Shown here piece by piece: positions 1 to 7,684 of a stretch of DNA of 56,641 bases. The stretch is taken from contig JBBDZM010000020.1 in the NCBI GenBank assembly GCA_040900165.1, positions 1 to 56,641 on the forward strand, written 5' to 3'. Under the pieces are notes generated by a model. The model searched no databases. It saw only the letters and a list, made by a program, of their open reading frames with translations, and had not been told where the DNA came from. Source of the DNA: BOKZ01 sp040900165. GTDB taxonomy: Bacteria > Patescibacteriota > UBA1384 > 2-12-FULL-50-11. Position 1 is the first letter of the stretch. The number at the start of each line of letters is the position of its first letter. Made by a program: the position numbers and the translations under genes.

Positions 1-153
1 GACGAGAATCTGGGTGAGCGTGCCGTTGGGCGAGCCGAAGAAGGCGCCGCGGTCGGCCCGGTAGTCGGCGTCGGAGAGCTTGCCGGCGGCCTGATAGAGG
101 CGCTCGTTCGCCCAGCGATTGTAGGCGGCGAACATCGAGAAATGAGCCTTCAT
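1..153 (-). CDS. DinB-family protein, N-terminal 51 residues (partial)
   Basis: The gene starts at the ATG at 153 and runs off the left edge. The visible N-terminus (MKAHFSMFAAYNRWANERLY, then an acidic stretch and a GSPNGTL motif) matches the start of DinB/YfiT-type four-helix proteins, in which the first helix carries an NRWAN-type sequence. Family members are putative metal-dependent enzymes induced by damage or stress. The metal-binding histidines of the family lie beyond the edge. Base composition is very GC-rich and the third position is nearly always G or C, like the neighbouring aquaporin and unlike everything after 1070. It is divergent from the aquaporin. Family assignment rests on a short segment. 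Confidence 0.7.
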   Translation of the reverse strand, partial: MKAHFSMFAAYNRWANERLYQAAGKLSDADYRADRGAFFGSPNGTLTQILV

Positions 154-243
154 TGGTCAGTCCGTGCCTGTCGGCGCGGAAAGATACCACGACGCGTTAT
201 GCGATAATCCCCCGCGCGAATCGAATCGCGGGGGAGAGAATCC

Positions 244-954
244 ATGGACGGGATGATCAAGAAATATCTGGCCGAACTGATCGGGACCGCGGTCCTCGTG
301 CTGGTCGGCTGCGGCGCGGTGGCGATCGGCGGCTACGGCGCCACGCTGCCGCTCGGCGTCCTGCCGATCGGTCTGGCGTTCGGGCTGGCGGTGACTGCGA
401 TGGCCTACGCTATCGGTCCCGTCTCCGGCTGCCACATCAACCCGGCGGTGACCGTTGCCATGGTCGCGGCGGGCCGCATGGAGGTGAGGGACGCCATCGG
501 CTACATCGTCTCGCAGATCGTCGGCGGCATCGTCGGCGCCCTGATCCTCTATGTCATCCTTCTCGGCAAGGACGGCGGATACGACGTGGCGGCACAGGGC
601 CTCGGCCAGAATGGTTGGGGCCCGGGTTACCTCGGCCAATACGGAATCGCTGCGGCGATCCTGACCGAAATCGTCGCGACCTTCATCTTCGCGGCCGTGA
701 TCCTCGGCGTGACGCAGGAAGCCGGCGGCACGGGACGCCCGGCCGGCCTGATCATCGGCCTTACGCTGTTCGCCCTGCACCTGCCGTTCATCATGGTCAC
801 CGGACTGTCGGTGAACCCGGCGCGGAGCTTCGGGCCGGCGGTTTTCGTCGGCGGCGCGGCGATCAGGCAGGTCTGGCTGTTCCTGGTCATGCCGCTGGTC
901 GGCGGCGCCATCGCCGGCTGGCTGTTCCGGGCGAAGATCCTGTCGGCCGACTGA
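244..954 (+). CDS. aqpZ: Aquaporin (AqpZ-type water channel)
   Basis: This 236-residue integral membrane channel has both half-helix NPA motifs of the MIP family, NPAVT at residues 66-70 and NPARSFGPA at 191-199, and six hydrophobic segments in the usual 3+3 arrangement. Length is typical of AqpZ (about 230). The family moves water across the cytoplasmic membrane. The ATG at 244 has a GGGGGAGAG ribosome-binding stretch about six bases upstream; a second ATG at 253 is also possible. Codon use is strongly G/C at third positions, typical of an alphaproteobacterium, and differs from all genes after 1070. It belongs to the foreign piece of this chimeric contig. Confidence 0.93.
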   Translation: MDGMIKKYLAELIGTAVLVLVGCGAVAIGGYGATLPLGVLPIGLAFGLAVTAMAYAIGPVSGCHINPAVTVAMVAAGRMEVRDAIGYIVSQIVGGIVGALILYVILLGKDGGYDVAAQGLGQNGWGPGYLGQYGIAAAILTEIVATFIFAAVILGVTQEAGGTGRPAGLIIGLTLFALHLPFIMVTGLSVNPARSFGPAVFVGGAAIRQVWLFLVMPLVGGAIAGWLFRAKILSAD

Positions 955-1030
955 GCCGCCGGCGGCCAGCGGCCGCGGGCCGTTGGCGCCAAGCTGCTTA
1001 GGCGCAGGCGACGCGCCCACGACACCTTGC

Positions 1031-1066
1031 GGGGGGGGGGCCGGGGGGGGGCAAAACCCCCCCCCC
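1031..1066. other. Poly-G/poly-C block: probable chimeric assembly junction
   Basis: The block reads ten G, CC, nine G, C, AAAA, ten C. A G run meeting a C run is what results when a read ending in spurious G calls (two-colour sequencing) is joined to one from the opposite strand. Left of it the DNA is very GC-rich with alphaproteobacterial genes; right of it composition and gene content change at once. The two sides should be treated as different organisms. I infer the artefact from sequence alone. Confidence 0.85.
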
Positions 1067-1075
1067 GCCTCGAAT

Positions 1076-1495
1076 TCAGATGATTTCGGTAACAATGCCG
1101 GAAAGCTCTCGGAACTCCGACGTCATTACTCTGACTGGAACGCCCTGACCGACGTCAAGGAAACTTGCCCCCATCCCCCCTTCGTCCGAGTAGAAAAGGA
1201 TTTCGACAAGACCGAGTTCCTGGGCGATACCCGACAACTGGTGGCAGATACAGTCTTTGCTGATCGGACCGCCGTAGGAAAAATCCCTTCCCGGATAGAC
1301 GATGATCGCCCGCATCTCTCCCCCGCTCGAGACGATTGGAATCTGGAGCTTGTTATTTCCGACTTCGCGCTGATCGTGCAACCACTTGCCCAAAAACTTG
1401 GCACCCTCCCCCTGGCGGCATGCAATGGTCAGCTTCCCAACGAGTTCTTTCCGGCTGATGCCGGTTTCGGTTTCTCTTAACGTGCTAATAGACAT
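1076..1495 (-). CDS. Hypothetical protein, 139 residues
   Basis: I do not recognise this protein. The start at 1495 was chosen because GAGG sits eight bases upstream; the reading frame stays open to 1564, but the added residues lack a better start signal. The chain is soluble, with no signal peptide or membrane segment. It opens with MSISTLRETETGISRKELVG and contains a short Cys/His stretch (DCICHQL) in the middle. The stop codon (1076-1078) is only about ten bases from the artificial junction, so its downstream neighbour is unknown. It follows the PfkB-like kinase gene on the same strand with a gap of about 77 bases and could be its operon partner. Confidence 0.6.
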   Translation of the reverse strand: MSISTLRETETGISRKELVGKLTIACRQGEGAKFLGKWLHDQREVGNNKLQIPIVSSGGEMRAIIVYPGRDFSYGGPISKDCICHQLSGIAQELGLVEILFYSDEGGMGASFLDVGQGVPVRVMTSEFRELSGIVTEII

Positions 1496-1572
1496 ATCCG
1501 TGTCCTCAATCCAAAGCCAAATACTGCCCTGGATTTCCAATGCTAGCAAAAAAGCCGCCCGCAAAATAGTAC

Positions 1573-2544
1573 TTAACGGACTTTTCGGGGCTGGATTTTG
1601 TGATTGTTATTCAAGGATTCGGCCATTTGGTCTTTGGTCAGTAACCCCTGTTCCGGACCAACACTAGCAACTACGCCAGCCGAATTTGCCATGCCCCAAC
1701 GCATCGCTTCGCCGATATCTTCCCCATTTAATAACGCCGCCGTAACCGCGGCACCGTACGAATCGCCGCAGCCAGTCCGCTCGACAACTTTGGCCGGGAA
1801 AATGCCACAGAATAATAATTCGTGCCCATCAAAAGCGTATGCGCCCTCTGGACCGTCAGTAATATTGACAATATTCGGCCCGAGATCGAAAAGGCTCTCC
1901 GACAACTGGCGGATCGTCGCCTTGGTCGATAATTCCGTTAGTAACCGGGCTTCCTCAACGTTAACAAACAGGCACTCGGTCACATCAAGAATCGGCTTGA
2001 GCGCTTTAGCGCCGGCTTTAAGCTGGAAAGTCCCGGGATTGAAACTAACTTTCGCACCGGTTTTTTTGACAAACCGAACGACTTTTTCATAAGCCCCTGT
2101 GTATGCCTTGCCCATGCTTGTTAGATAGACCCAATCAACTTCGTCAAAATCTGGCAAATTATACTCCCGAGGGACGTGATAAATAATGAGGTTGCGTTCT
2201 CCGTGAAAAACCAGAGCGGTAGCGTAGCTGGAGGGCCCCGGCTCTACGACGATGTAGCGGCAATCAATTCCCTCTTTTTTTAGTTGCTCGTCGATAACTT
2301 TGCCGATCCAGTCGTCACCGCGCATTGAGTAGAGGGCACTATGAAGCCCCAGCCGGGAAAACGACACGGCGGTATTGGCAGCATTACCACCGACGTGGAA
2401 TTGGACATCGTCGGCCATAATTTTACTGGCGTAGTTAATACAGAACTCGCATTTGCTTTTGTCGATATTGCAATGAATGTTGGCATTACTGACAAAAACA
2501 AACGAATCTAGCGTTGCCTCCCCTACTGATAGGATATTTTTCAT
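1573..2544 (-). CDS. PfkB-family carbohydrate/nucleoside kinase
   Basis: A 323-residue ribokinase-fold kinase that phosphorylates a sugar or nucleoside hydroxyl with ATP. Visible family motifs are VGGNAANTA (residues 51-59, first PfkB signature) and TGCGDSYGAA (257-266, second signature with catalytic Asp261 and the anion hole; the usual TGAGD has Cys in place of Ala). Length fits the family (300-330). An insertion with two cysteines (KCEFC, residues 31-35) near the N-terminus is unusual. The exact substrate cannot be told. The start at 2544 is supported by a TACAGT box (2551-2556) exactly six bases upstream, so the mRNA is probably leaderless. Confidence 0.88.
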   Translation of the reverse strand: MKNILSVGEATLDSFVFVSNANIHCNIDKSKCEFCINYASKIMADDVQFHVGGNAANTAVSFSRLGLHSALYSMRGDDWIGKVIDEQLKKEGIDCRYIVVEPGPSSYATALVFHGERNLIIYHVPREYNLPDFDEVDWVYLTSMGKAYTGAYEKVVRFVKKTGAKVSFNPGTFQLKAGAKALKPILDVTECLFVNVEEARLLTELSTKATIRQLSESLFDLGPNIVNITDGPEGAYAFDGHELLFCGIFPAKVVERTGCGDSYGAAVTAALLNGEDIGEAMRWGMANSAGVVASVGPEQGLLTKDQMAESLNNNHKIQPRKVR

Positions 2545-2616
2545 ATACTAACTGTAACACGTATTAATTTTACCGGTTCATATGTGGCTGGTAGAGCGAT
2601 TGGTTATACACAATGC

Positions 2617-2644
2617 TTTACACACCCCTAATTCCTGTTACTTT
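2617..2644 (+). promoter_or_regulatory. Promoter of the HNH gene (leaderless)
   Basis: TTTACA at 2617-2622, a 16-base spacer and TACTTT at 2639-2644. Six bases separate the -10 box from the ATG at 2651, so transcription should begin at or next to the start codon. This decides the start in favour of 2651 over the longer frame from 2582. Confidence 0.55.
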
Positions 2645-2650
2645 GAGTAT

Positions 2651-3115
2651 ATGCCGTGGCTAGAATGTCGGGTTTGTTCAAATCGTCTCTACATCAGACC
2701 AAACAAGCAAAAAATTGGTTGGGGTAAATACTGCTCTAAAAATTGCCAGAATCTCTCTCAAATTAAATCTAAAGAATTCGCCTGCAAAGAATGTGGAAAA
2801 AGTGTTTTCAGAAGACCGGCTGAAATTACTAAATCCAAAACAGGGCATTTCTTTTGTAATCGTAGCTGTTCAATGTCTTGGAAGAATCGCGAGCTAAAAT
2901 CAGGCGCAAATCACTATCTCTGGGCTGGTGGAAAAGCTACTTACCGCGAGCGTTTTTTGAGAAAAAGTGATAAAATCAGGTGTAATCGTTGTGGAATTAA
3001 TGATGTTCGGGTTCTAGACGCTCATCACAAAGACTCCGACAGAAATAATAACGTTGTCGAGAATCTTGAGTGGTTGTGTAAAAACTGTCATTACCTTGAG
3101 CACCATCACAAATGA
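2651..3115 (+). CDS. HNH-type nuclease-like protein with two zinc-finger-like motifs
   Basis: The 154-residue product begins MPWLECRVCSNR. Two CxxC...CxxxC clusters (LECRVC..YCSKNC and ACKECG..FCNRSC) look like treble-clef zinc sites. The C-terminus has an HNH fold signature: DAHHKDSDRNNN, then NLEWLCKNCH, with paired histidines, asparagines and the CxxC zinc knuckle. HNH proteins of this size are often homing or phage-type endonucleases, which favours a small mobile or selfish gene. It lies alone between the kinase gene and tRNA-His on the opposite strand from both flanking operons. Frame is open upstream to 2582, but the promoter box supports 2651. Confidence 0.8.
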   Translation: MPWLECRVCSNRLYIRPNKQKIGWGKYCSKNCQNLSQIKSKEFACKECGKSVFRRPAEITKSKTGHFFCNRSCSMSWKNRELKSGANHYLWAGGKATYRERFLRKSDKIRCNRCGINDVRVLDAHHKDSDRNNNVVENLEWLCKNCHYLEHHHK

Positions 3116-3122
3116 TTAATAT

Positions 3123-3194
3123 GGTGGCTATGGTGTAACGGCAACACGAGAGGTTGTGGTCCTCTAATTATGGGTTCAACTCCCGTTAGTCACC
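3123..3194 (+). tRNA. tRNA-His (GTG)
   Basis: The cloverleaf folds fully. The acceptor stem is 3124-3130 with 3187-3193, with the extra G(-1) at 3123 opposite C73 at 3194, as expected for bacterial tRNA-His. The anticodon stem AGAGG/CCTCT encloses loop TTGTGGT, giving GTG. The T arm is ATGGG-TTCAACT-CCCGT. CCA is not encoded. It ends five bases before the stop codon of the convergent typA gene. Confidence 0.93.
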
Positions 3195-3199
3195 CTGAA

Positions 3200-5017
3200 T
3201 TATTTCTTTGATTTTGCCCGTAGTGAGCCGTTGAGAATTTTCTTGCGTAAGCGCAGGGATTTCGGCGTGGCTTCCAGCAACTCGTCGTCTTCCAGAAAGT
3301 CGATCGACTGCTCCAAACTCAAGATTGTTGCCGGCGTCAGAGTAATGGCGTCGTCGTTGCCGCTAGAGCGAACGTTGGTTTGTTTCTTTTCTTTAGTAAC
3401 ATTTACTTCTAAATCGTTATCACGCGAGTGTAGACCAATAATCATTCCTTCGTAGACTGCTGTTTGAGGCACAACAAAGGTAACTCCGCGCTGTTGGGCA
3501 TTGTTCAAACCGTAAGTAACAGCTTTGCCGCCTTCGGAGGCCACCAATACACCGTTGCGCATTTTGGCGATGGCACTACTAACTGGCGCAAAGCGCAGGA
3601 ACATCGAGCCCATTACCGCTGTGCCGCGGGAAATCGTTAGTAAATGGTTACGCAAACCAAGTAAACCGCGAGTGGGAATCTCAAAAATCAATCGGGTCGT
3701 ACTGTCTTCATTTTCGGTCTGCTTAAGCAACATCCCTCGGCGCTTGCCGACTTCGCCAGTAATGGTGCTGGAATATTCGCTTTTAACGTCGATAGTTAAT
3801 TCTTCAATCGGTTCTTGGGTTTGGCCGTCAATTTCTTTGGTAACAACCTGGGGCTTACCGACTTGCAGCTCGAACCCTTCGCGACGCAAGCTTTCAATAA
3901 ACACTGACAAGTGTAGCTCACCGCGTCCCCACAAAATATATTCGTTATTCTCGCCAGGAGTCATTTTTAACGAAACGTTAATCTCTAATTCTTTAATAAT
4001 CCGCTCATAAATTTTCTGACTGGTTAGTTGGGTGCCTTCCTGGCCGACAAACGGCGAGGTGTTGGCGGAAACCGACATCTTCAGGGTTGGTTCGGCAATT
4101 TGGAGCGTTGGTAGGGCTTCGGCGTTAGTAGAGTCAGCAATTGTGTCACCGATCCGGCAATTTTTAATGCCAGTAAGCGCCACAATATCGCCGGCCGGGG
4201 CTTGTGTCACCTGTGAGCGAGTTAGTCCGTGGGTAGAGTAAACCCGGTCAATTTTAGCGGTTTCCCGAAAACCTTCCGGGGTACCAATCGATACACTCAA
4301 ACCGGGTTTAGCGATCCCGCGAGTGACCTTACCAATCGCGTATTTACCCTGGAAACTATCCCAATCAAGCGCCGTTACTAACATTTGAAATGGTTGATCG
4401 ATCTGTGATTGCGGGGCCGGGATATGCTCCAAAATCGCCTCAAAAATTGGCGTCAAGTCAGTGTTGGCGCTGATTTGTTCGTTGGTTGGAAGATTCTCCC
4501 AAGACTTTCCGTCGCGGCCAATGGCGTAGTAAACCGGAAAATCGAGCTGGGATTCATTAGTGGCTAAATCCAAAAACAAATCCGAGGTATCACGGAGCAC
4601 TTTTTCGATCTGCGAATCGCTTTTGTCGATTTTGTTAATAACGACAATTGGCTTTAGCCCCAGCTCCAGCGCCTTTTTTAAGACAAATTTGGTCTGGGGC
4701 ATTGGACCCTCTTTGGCGTCGATAATTAGTAGAGCGCCGTCGGTCATATTGAGCGTTCGTTCCACTTCGCCGCCGAAATCAGCGTGACCCGGAGTATCGA
4801 TAATATTAATTTTGACGCCCTTGTAGGTAACGGCGGTGTTTTTGGCCAGAATAGTAATACCGCGCTCGCGCTCTTGGTCGTTGGAGTCCATGATAAGCGT
4901 TTGATTCATCTCCGCCTCGTTATCACGAAAAGTATGCGACTGCTTCAGCAAACCATCAACTAATGTGGTTTTGCCGTGGTCAACGTGGGCGATAACAGCA
5001 ATATTACGAATACTCAT
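3200..5017 (-). CDS. typA: Translational GTPase TypA/BipA
   Basis: A 605-residue translation-factor GTPase that binds the ribosome and acts in 50S assembly and stress or cold adaptation. The G motifs are clear: G1 AHVDHGKTT (residues 10-18), RERGITI switch I, DTPGHADF (G3) and NKIDK (G4), followed by the EF-G-like domains and the conserved TypA C-terminal region. Length matches the family (about 605-615). The ATG at 5017 was chosen because MSIRNIAVIAHVDHGK is the normal family N-terminus; the frame is open for 11 more codons upstream. Its A is shared with the TAA of a short upstream ORF (TAATG). The gene is the last of a helicase - two mini-ORFs - typA chain. Confidence 0.97.
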   Translation of the reverse strand: MSIRNIAVIAHVDHGKTTLVDGLLKQSHTFRDNEAEMNQTLIMDSNDQERERGITILAKNTAVTYKGVKINIIDTPGHADFGGEVERTLNMTDGALLIIDAKEGPMPQTKFVLKKALELGLKPIVVINKIDKSDSQIEKVLRDTSDLFLDLATNESQLDFPVYYAIGRDGKSWENLPTNEQISANTDLTPIFEAILEHIPAPQSQIDQPFQMLVTALDWDSFQGKYAIGKVTRGIAKPGLSVSIGTPEGFRETAKIDRVYSTHGLTRSQVTQAPAGDIVALTGIKNCRIGDTIADSTNAEALPTLQIAEPTLKMSVSANTSPFVGQEGTQLTSQKIYERIIKELEINVSLKMTPGENNEYILWGRGELHLSVFIESLRREGFELQVGKPQVVTKEIDGQTQEPIEELTIDVKSEYSSTITGEVGKRRGMLLKQTENEDSTTRLIFEIPTRGLLGLRNHLLTISRGTAVMGSMFLRFAPVSSAIAKMRNGVLVASEGGKAVTYGLNNAQQRGVTFVVPQTAVYEGMIIGLHSRDNDLEVNVTKEKKQTNVRSSGNDDAITLTPATILSLEQSIDFLEDDELLEATPKSLRLRKKILNGSLRAKSKK

Positions 5018-5076
5018 TATAATATTTCTGTTAATTTTGCTGCAGGGCAAAATATAATCGCAACGTTACGAATCAT
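5017..5076 (-). CDS. Leader ORF 2 mimicking the TypA N-terminus (19 codons)
   Basis: This short frame encodes a peptide starting MIRNVAII, closely matching TypA's own MSIRNIAVI. Its ATG overlaps the stop of leader ORF 1 as ATGA, and its TAA overlaps the typA ATG as TAATG. A ribosome reading it would therefore terminate on the typA start. It may be a regulatory leader peptide or the relic of a duplicated typA start. The conserved amino-acid pattern with different codons favours selection on the peptide, but translation is not proven. Confidence 0.5.
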   Translation of the reverse strand: MIRNVAIIFCPAAKLTEIL

Positions 5077-5135
5077 TGTACGTTGCTCATTTTCTCGCTT
5101 ACGCTCGAAATTACCGCAATATTACGGATTGGCAT
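5073..5135 (-). CDS. Leader ORF 1 mimicking the TypA N-terminus (20 codons)
   Basis: The frame starts nine bases after the helicase stop codon and encodes a 20-residue peptide beginning MPIRNIAVI, the same seven residues IRNIAVI that follow Met-Ser in TypA. Compared with typA, four of these codons (ATC/ATT, GCG/GCT, GTA/GTT, ATT/ATC) differ only silently. It ends in TGA, overlapping the ATG of leader ORF 2. No ribosome-binding site is visible, so translation would depend on coupling to the helicase. Confidence 0.5.
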   Translation of the reverse strand: MPIRNIAVISSVSEKMSNVQ

Positions 5136-5144
5136 TGGGTGGTG

Positions 5145-6326
5145 TTAGGCGCCGATACCAACGAACGTCAGAGCCTTGCCTTTTTTGTCAGCCCGGCCAG
5201 TTCGGCCAATTCGGTGGACGTAGTCGGAGTAGTTTTCCGGTGCGTCAAAGTTAATGACATGGGAAACATTCGGAATGTCCAAGCCGCGAGCAGCGACATC
5301 GGTGGCCACCAAGATCTGGTAGCGATTTTGCTTGAAATCGTTCAATGCCCGCTGGCGCTGAGCCTGGGTTTTATTACCGTGAATCGAAGCGGCGCTAAAG
5401 CCCCGCTCAATTAGGTTATTGGCCAGTTTTTCAACGCCGTGTTTGGTCCGACCAAAAATCAATACTTTGTTCGAGCCTTCTTCGGCCAATAAGTTGTGGA
5501 GCAAGCTCATTTTATGAAAGTTATCGGTGTAGCGGACAACGTCTTGATCAACGTTCTGGGCAGTCTCGCGACGTTTAACGGAAACTGATTCCGGCGCGGC
5601 GGTAAAGTCAGCAATTAGTTTGCGAACCTCCGGCGTAATTGTGGCCGAAAAAAACAACGACTGGCGCTGATGGGGCAGTTCTTTAATTAGTGTTCGGACA
5701 TCGTCGATAAAGCCCATCTCTACCATTCGATCGGCTTCGTCGAGGACTAAATTATTAACGTCATTAAGACGAAGTGTCCGCTGACGAAGGTGATCGAGTA
5801 GGCGACCCGGCGTACCAATAATAAAGCGCGGGTTGCGGCGCAGCGCCTGGAGCTGGGCACCAAAACCACTACCACCAATGCAGAGCGCCGAGTTAAATTG
5901 CATTCCCTGAGAGAAACTGCGTAGTTCGTCCTCAATCTGTACTGCTAATTCGCGGGTTGGAACAATAATTAGCGCTTTTTGGTTATAGTTGCGCAAAAAC
6001 TTGTGCATTAACGGCAATAAAAATGCTGCCGTCTTGCCAGTGCCGGTTTCGGCAATGCCGATCACGTCCTTGCCGCCCATTACTAATGGGATAGCTTTGT
6101 CCTGAATTGGCGTTGGCGTGACATAACCACGTTGATTAATGCGCTCGACGATTCGGGCATCCAGCGAAAAATCGCTAAAGCGGTGTTTGATTGGTTCCGG
6201 TGTGCTTTGCTCAACGTCTACCGCCTTATTAATATAGCGGTCGGGATGGATTGAGCTGGTTCGTGGGGAACGCCGCTTGTTGCTGCGCCCAAAGCCGCCA
6301 CGACGACTTCGTACATTGTTATACAT
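5145..6326 (-). CDS. DEAD-box ATP-dependent RNA helicase
   Basis: A 393-residue RhlE/CshA-like helicase that unwinds RNA duplexes during ribosome assembly, mRNA decay or cold adaptation. Motifs in order: Q motif (PTPIQ, residues 71-75), motif I AETGTGKT (92-99), PTRELA, TPGR, DEAD (about 195), SAT, and in the second RecA domain ARGLD and HRIGRTGR. A basic, Arg/Ser-rich N-terminal tail of about 45 residues precedes the core, and the protein stops soon after the last motif, so there is no C-terminal extension. It heads the transcript that ends with typA. A long nested hairpin lies just upstream of the start. Confidence 0.95.
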   Translation of the reverse strand: MYNNVRSRRGGFGRSNKRRSPRTSSIHPDRYINKAVDVEQSTPEPIKHRFSDFSLDARIVERINQRGYVTPTPIQDKAIPLVMGGKDVIGIAETGTGKTAAFLLPLMHKFLRNYNQKALIIVPTRELAVQIEDELRSFSQGMQFNSALCIGGSGFGAQLQALRRNPRFIIGTPGRLLDHLRQRTLRLNDVNNLVLDEADRMVEMGFIDDVRTLIKELPHQRQSLFFSATITPEVRKLIADFTAAPESVSVKRRETAQNVDQDVVRYTDNFHKMSLLHNLLAEEGSNKVLIFGRTKHGVEKLANNLIERGFSAASIHGNKTQAQRQRALNDFKQNRYQILVATDVAARGLDIPNVSHVINFDAPENYSDYVHRIGRTGRADKKGKALTFVGIGA

Positions 6327-6342
6327 CTATAAAACAGCCTTT

Positions 6343-6409
6343 CTACTGTCTACTGTTCGATTTAACTCACAGTGTGAGTACCGTCGAACGTTCTACTCCC
6401 AGACAGTAG
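6343..6409 (-). promoter_or_regulatory. Nested hairpin in the helicase leader
   Basis: Outer arms CTACTGTCT (6343-6351) and AGACAGTAG (6401-6409), middle arms GTTCGA (6355-6360) and TCGAAC (6384-6389), and inner arms ACTCAC/GTGAGT (6365-6370 / 6374-6379, 3-base loop) fold into one long interrupted stem. It sits 16 bases before the helicase start, in the probable 5' leader. RNA helicases of this class are often controlled through leader structure. No T run follows it, so it is not a simple terminator. Function is inferred. Confidence 0.45.
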
Positions 6410-6553
6410 TGCCGCCTTATAAATAATGGGGCCACGATCCGAAAGTAATTAAATAAGCGCTTTTTGTACCCGTCTAATATTATTTGAGCACGATTAAAGC
6501 CTAGAAATCATAGCATAGTTATCCAAAAATTACTAGGGATCACCCCCAGACCC

Positions 6554-6581
6554 TTGACAGGCGCTCTGGTTGAGGTACACT
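6554..6581 (+). promoter_or_regulatory. Promoter of the LysM-CHAP gene
   Basis: TTGACA at 6554-6559, 16-base spacer, TACACT at 6576-6581: close to the sigma-70 consensus. Transcription should start near 6588, followed by a full AGGAGGT ribosome-binding site at 6601-6607. Confidence 0.75.
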
Positions 6582-6609
6582 TGTTTGCGTCTATTTTGTT
6601 AGGAGGTTC

Positions 6610-7611
6610 ATAAGAACTACCATCAATTTTGCTAGACAATTAATTAAGAAAACTACAAAAAAATTAAGTGCGCTCGCCAACAAAGCTAACCCAATGTTGC
6701 GAGGCATCACTCGCTCAACTTCTGAGCAAACACAAAGATTAACTGAATCCGCCCGTTTTAAACGTGCCCATATGTTTTTCAAGCGCTACGCCACCCAAAC
6801 CAGTTTCGGTTTGGTTATTGCGGTATTCTTGACGGTGACCGTTGGTGAGGGCCAGGCCTTTACGGTTTCGACGCCAAAAGTCGCCGCCCAGATTGAACTA
6901 CAAAACGATGGTTTTGTCGGTAAAACCCAGCTGTTCTCCGGCCAGACAATTTTAACTGGCGAGGTCCAGCAGGTCGCCGTCATTATTTATACGGTTGAAA
7001 AAGGCGACAGCGTTGTTGGTATCGCTAACCGCTACGACCTAAGTGTTGGCTCAGTTCTCGACGCTAATAATATCAAACCGATCGACGCCGAGAAAATTCA
7101 GCCGGGCGAAGAGCTAATAATCCCAGCCGAGGACACCAACACCTCATTAGCTTGGCTGGATTCGATTAATCAGGCCAAGGCCGAACAAGCCCGCTTAGCG
7201 GAAGAGGCCCGTCAGAGTCAATTATCACAGAACAGCCAATCGTTTAGCGTTTCCTCTTATGGTGGCTACAGCATTATCGGAACATTTTGGGGCGGCTATA
7301 ACGGTGGTTACCCGGGACAGTGTACTTGGTGGGCCAACTACAAACGACCCGACCTACCCAACGGTATGGGCAACGGCGGTCAGTACGTTTACAATGCCCG
7401 TCGGTTTGGTTTAGCAACGGGCTCAACTCCTCGAGCTGGAGCACTTGTCTCGACCTGGGAGTCGTACGTTGGTCACGTTGCCTACGTTGAGTCCGTCAAC
7501 TGGAGCGCTGGAACAATTACCGTTAATGAGATGAACTACGTCGCCCCTGGGGTTGCCAGTCGCCGAACAATCTCGATGAACTCGTCAGCAATTATCGGCT
7601 ACGTATATTAG
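6610..7611 (+). CDS. Secreted LysM-CHAP cell-wall protein (start codon uncertain)
   Basis: The product binds and probably cleaves peptidoglycan outside the cell. After a basic N-terminus and a hydrophobic segment (SFGLVIAVFLTVTVGEG) comes one LysM domain (YTVEKGDSVVGIANRYDLSV to PGEELIIPAED), a Gln/Ala-rich linker, and a CHAP domain with catalytic-type Cys (GQCTWWANY) and His (GHVAYVE). The first in-frame ATG is 6694 (305 residues), but it lacks a ribosome-binding site. The perfect AGGAGGT at 6601-6607 sits three bases before an in-frame ATA at 6610, and the frame between them and 6694 is open and codes a Lys-rich N-terminus. I therefore give 6610 as the likely start, perhaps once ATG. The 6694 start remains the alternative. 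Confidence 0.85.
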   Translation: MRTTINFARQLIKKTTKKLSALANKANPMLRGITRSTSEQTQRLTESARFKRAHMFFKRYATQTSFGLVIAVFLTVTVGEGQAFTVSTPKVAAQIELQNDGFVGKTQLFSGQTILTGEVQQVAVIIYTVEKGDSVVGIANRYDLSVGSVLDANNIKPIDAEKIQPGEELIIPAEDTNTSLAWLDSINQAKAEQARLAEEARQSQLSQNSQSFSVSSYGGYSIIGTFWGGYNGGYPGQCTWWANYKRPDLPNGMGNGGQYVYNARRFGLATGSTPRAGALVSTWESYVGHVAYVESVNWSAGTITVNEMNYVAPGVASRRTISMNSSAIIGYVY

Positions 7612-7625
7612 TACCGCCGTTTTAC

Positions 7626-7642
7626 AAACGACTTTGTCGTTT
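7626..7642. terminator. Weak hairpin after the LysM-CHAP gene
   Basis: AAACGAC, loop TTT, GTCGTTT form a 7-bp stem 14 bases after the stop codon, followed by an A/T-rich stretch. GC content is low and the T run short, so it would be a weak terminator. Confidence 0.4.
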
Positions 7643-7684
7643 AATAAAATTGGCTACGTATACTAATCTGTTACGCTAGTCTTG

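Noticed and set aside
244..954. Aquaporin as a horizontally acquired gene of the CPR organism
   Set aside because: It lies beyond a poly-G/poly-C junction with a sharp composition change, so an assembly chimera explains it better.
153..1095. Several long open frames (up to 312 codons) overlapping the aquaporin on both strands
   Set aside because: They are shadows in GC-rich DNA: Arg/Asp/Gly-rich translations without domains. The aquaporin frame has both NPA motifs and a ribosome-binding site.
3123..3194. tRNA-His apparently lacking G(-1)
   Set aside because: That came from shifting the acceptor stem by one base. With the correct T arm the stem is 3124-3130/3187-3193, and G(-1) at 3123 faces C73.
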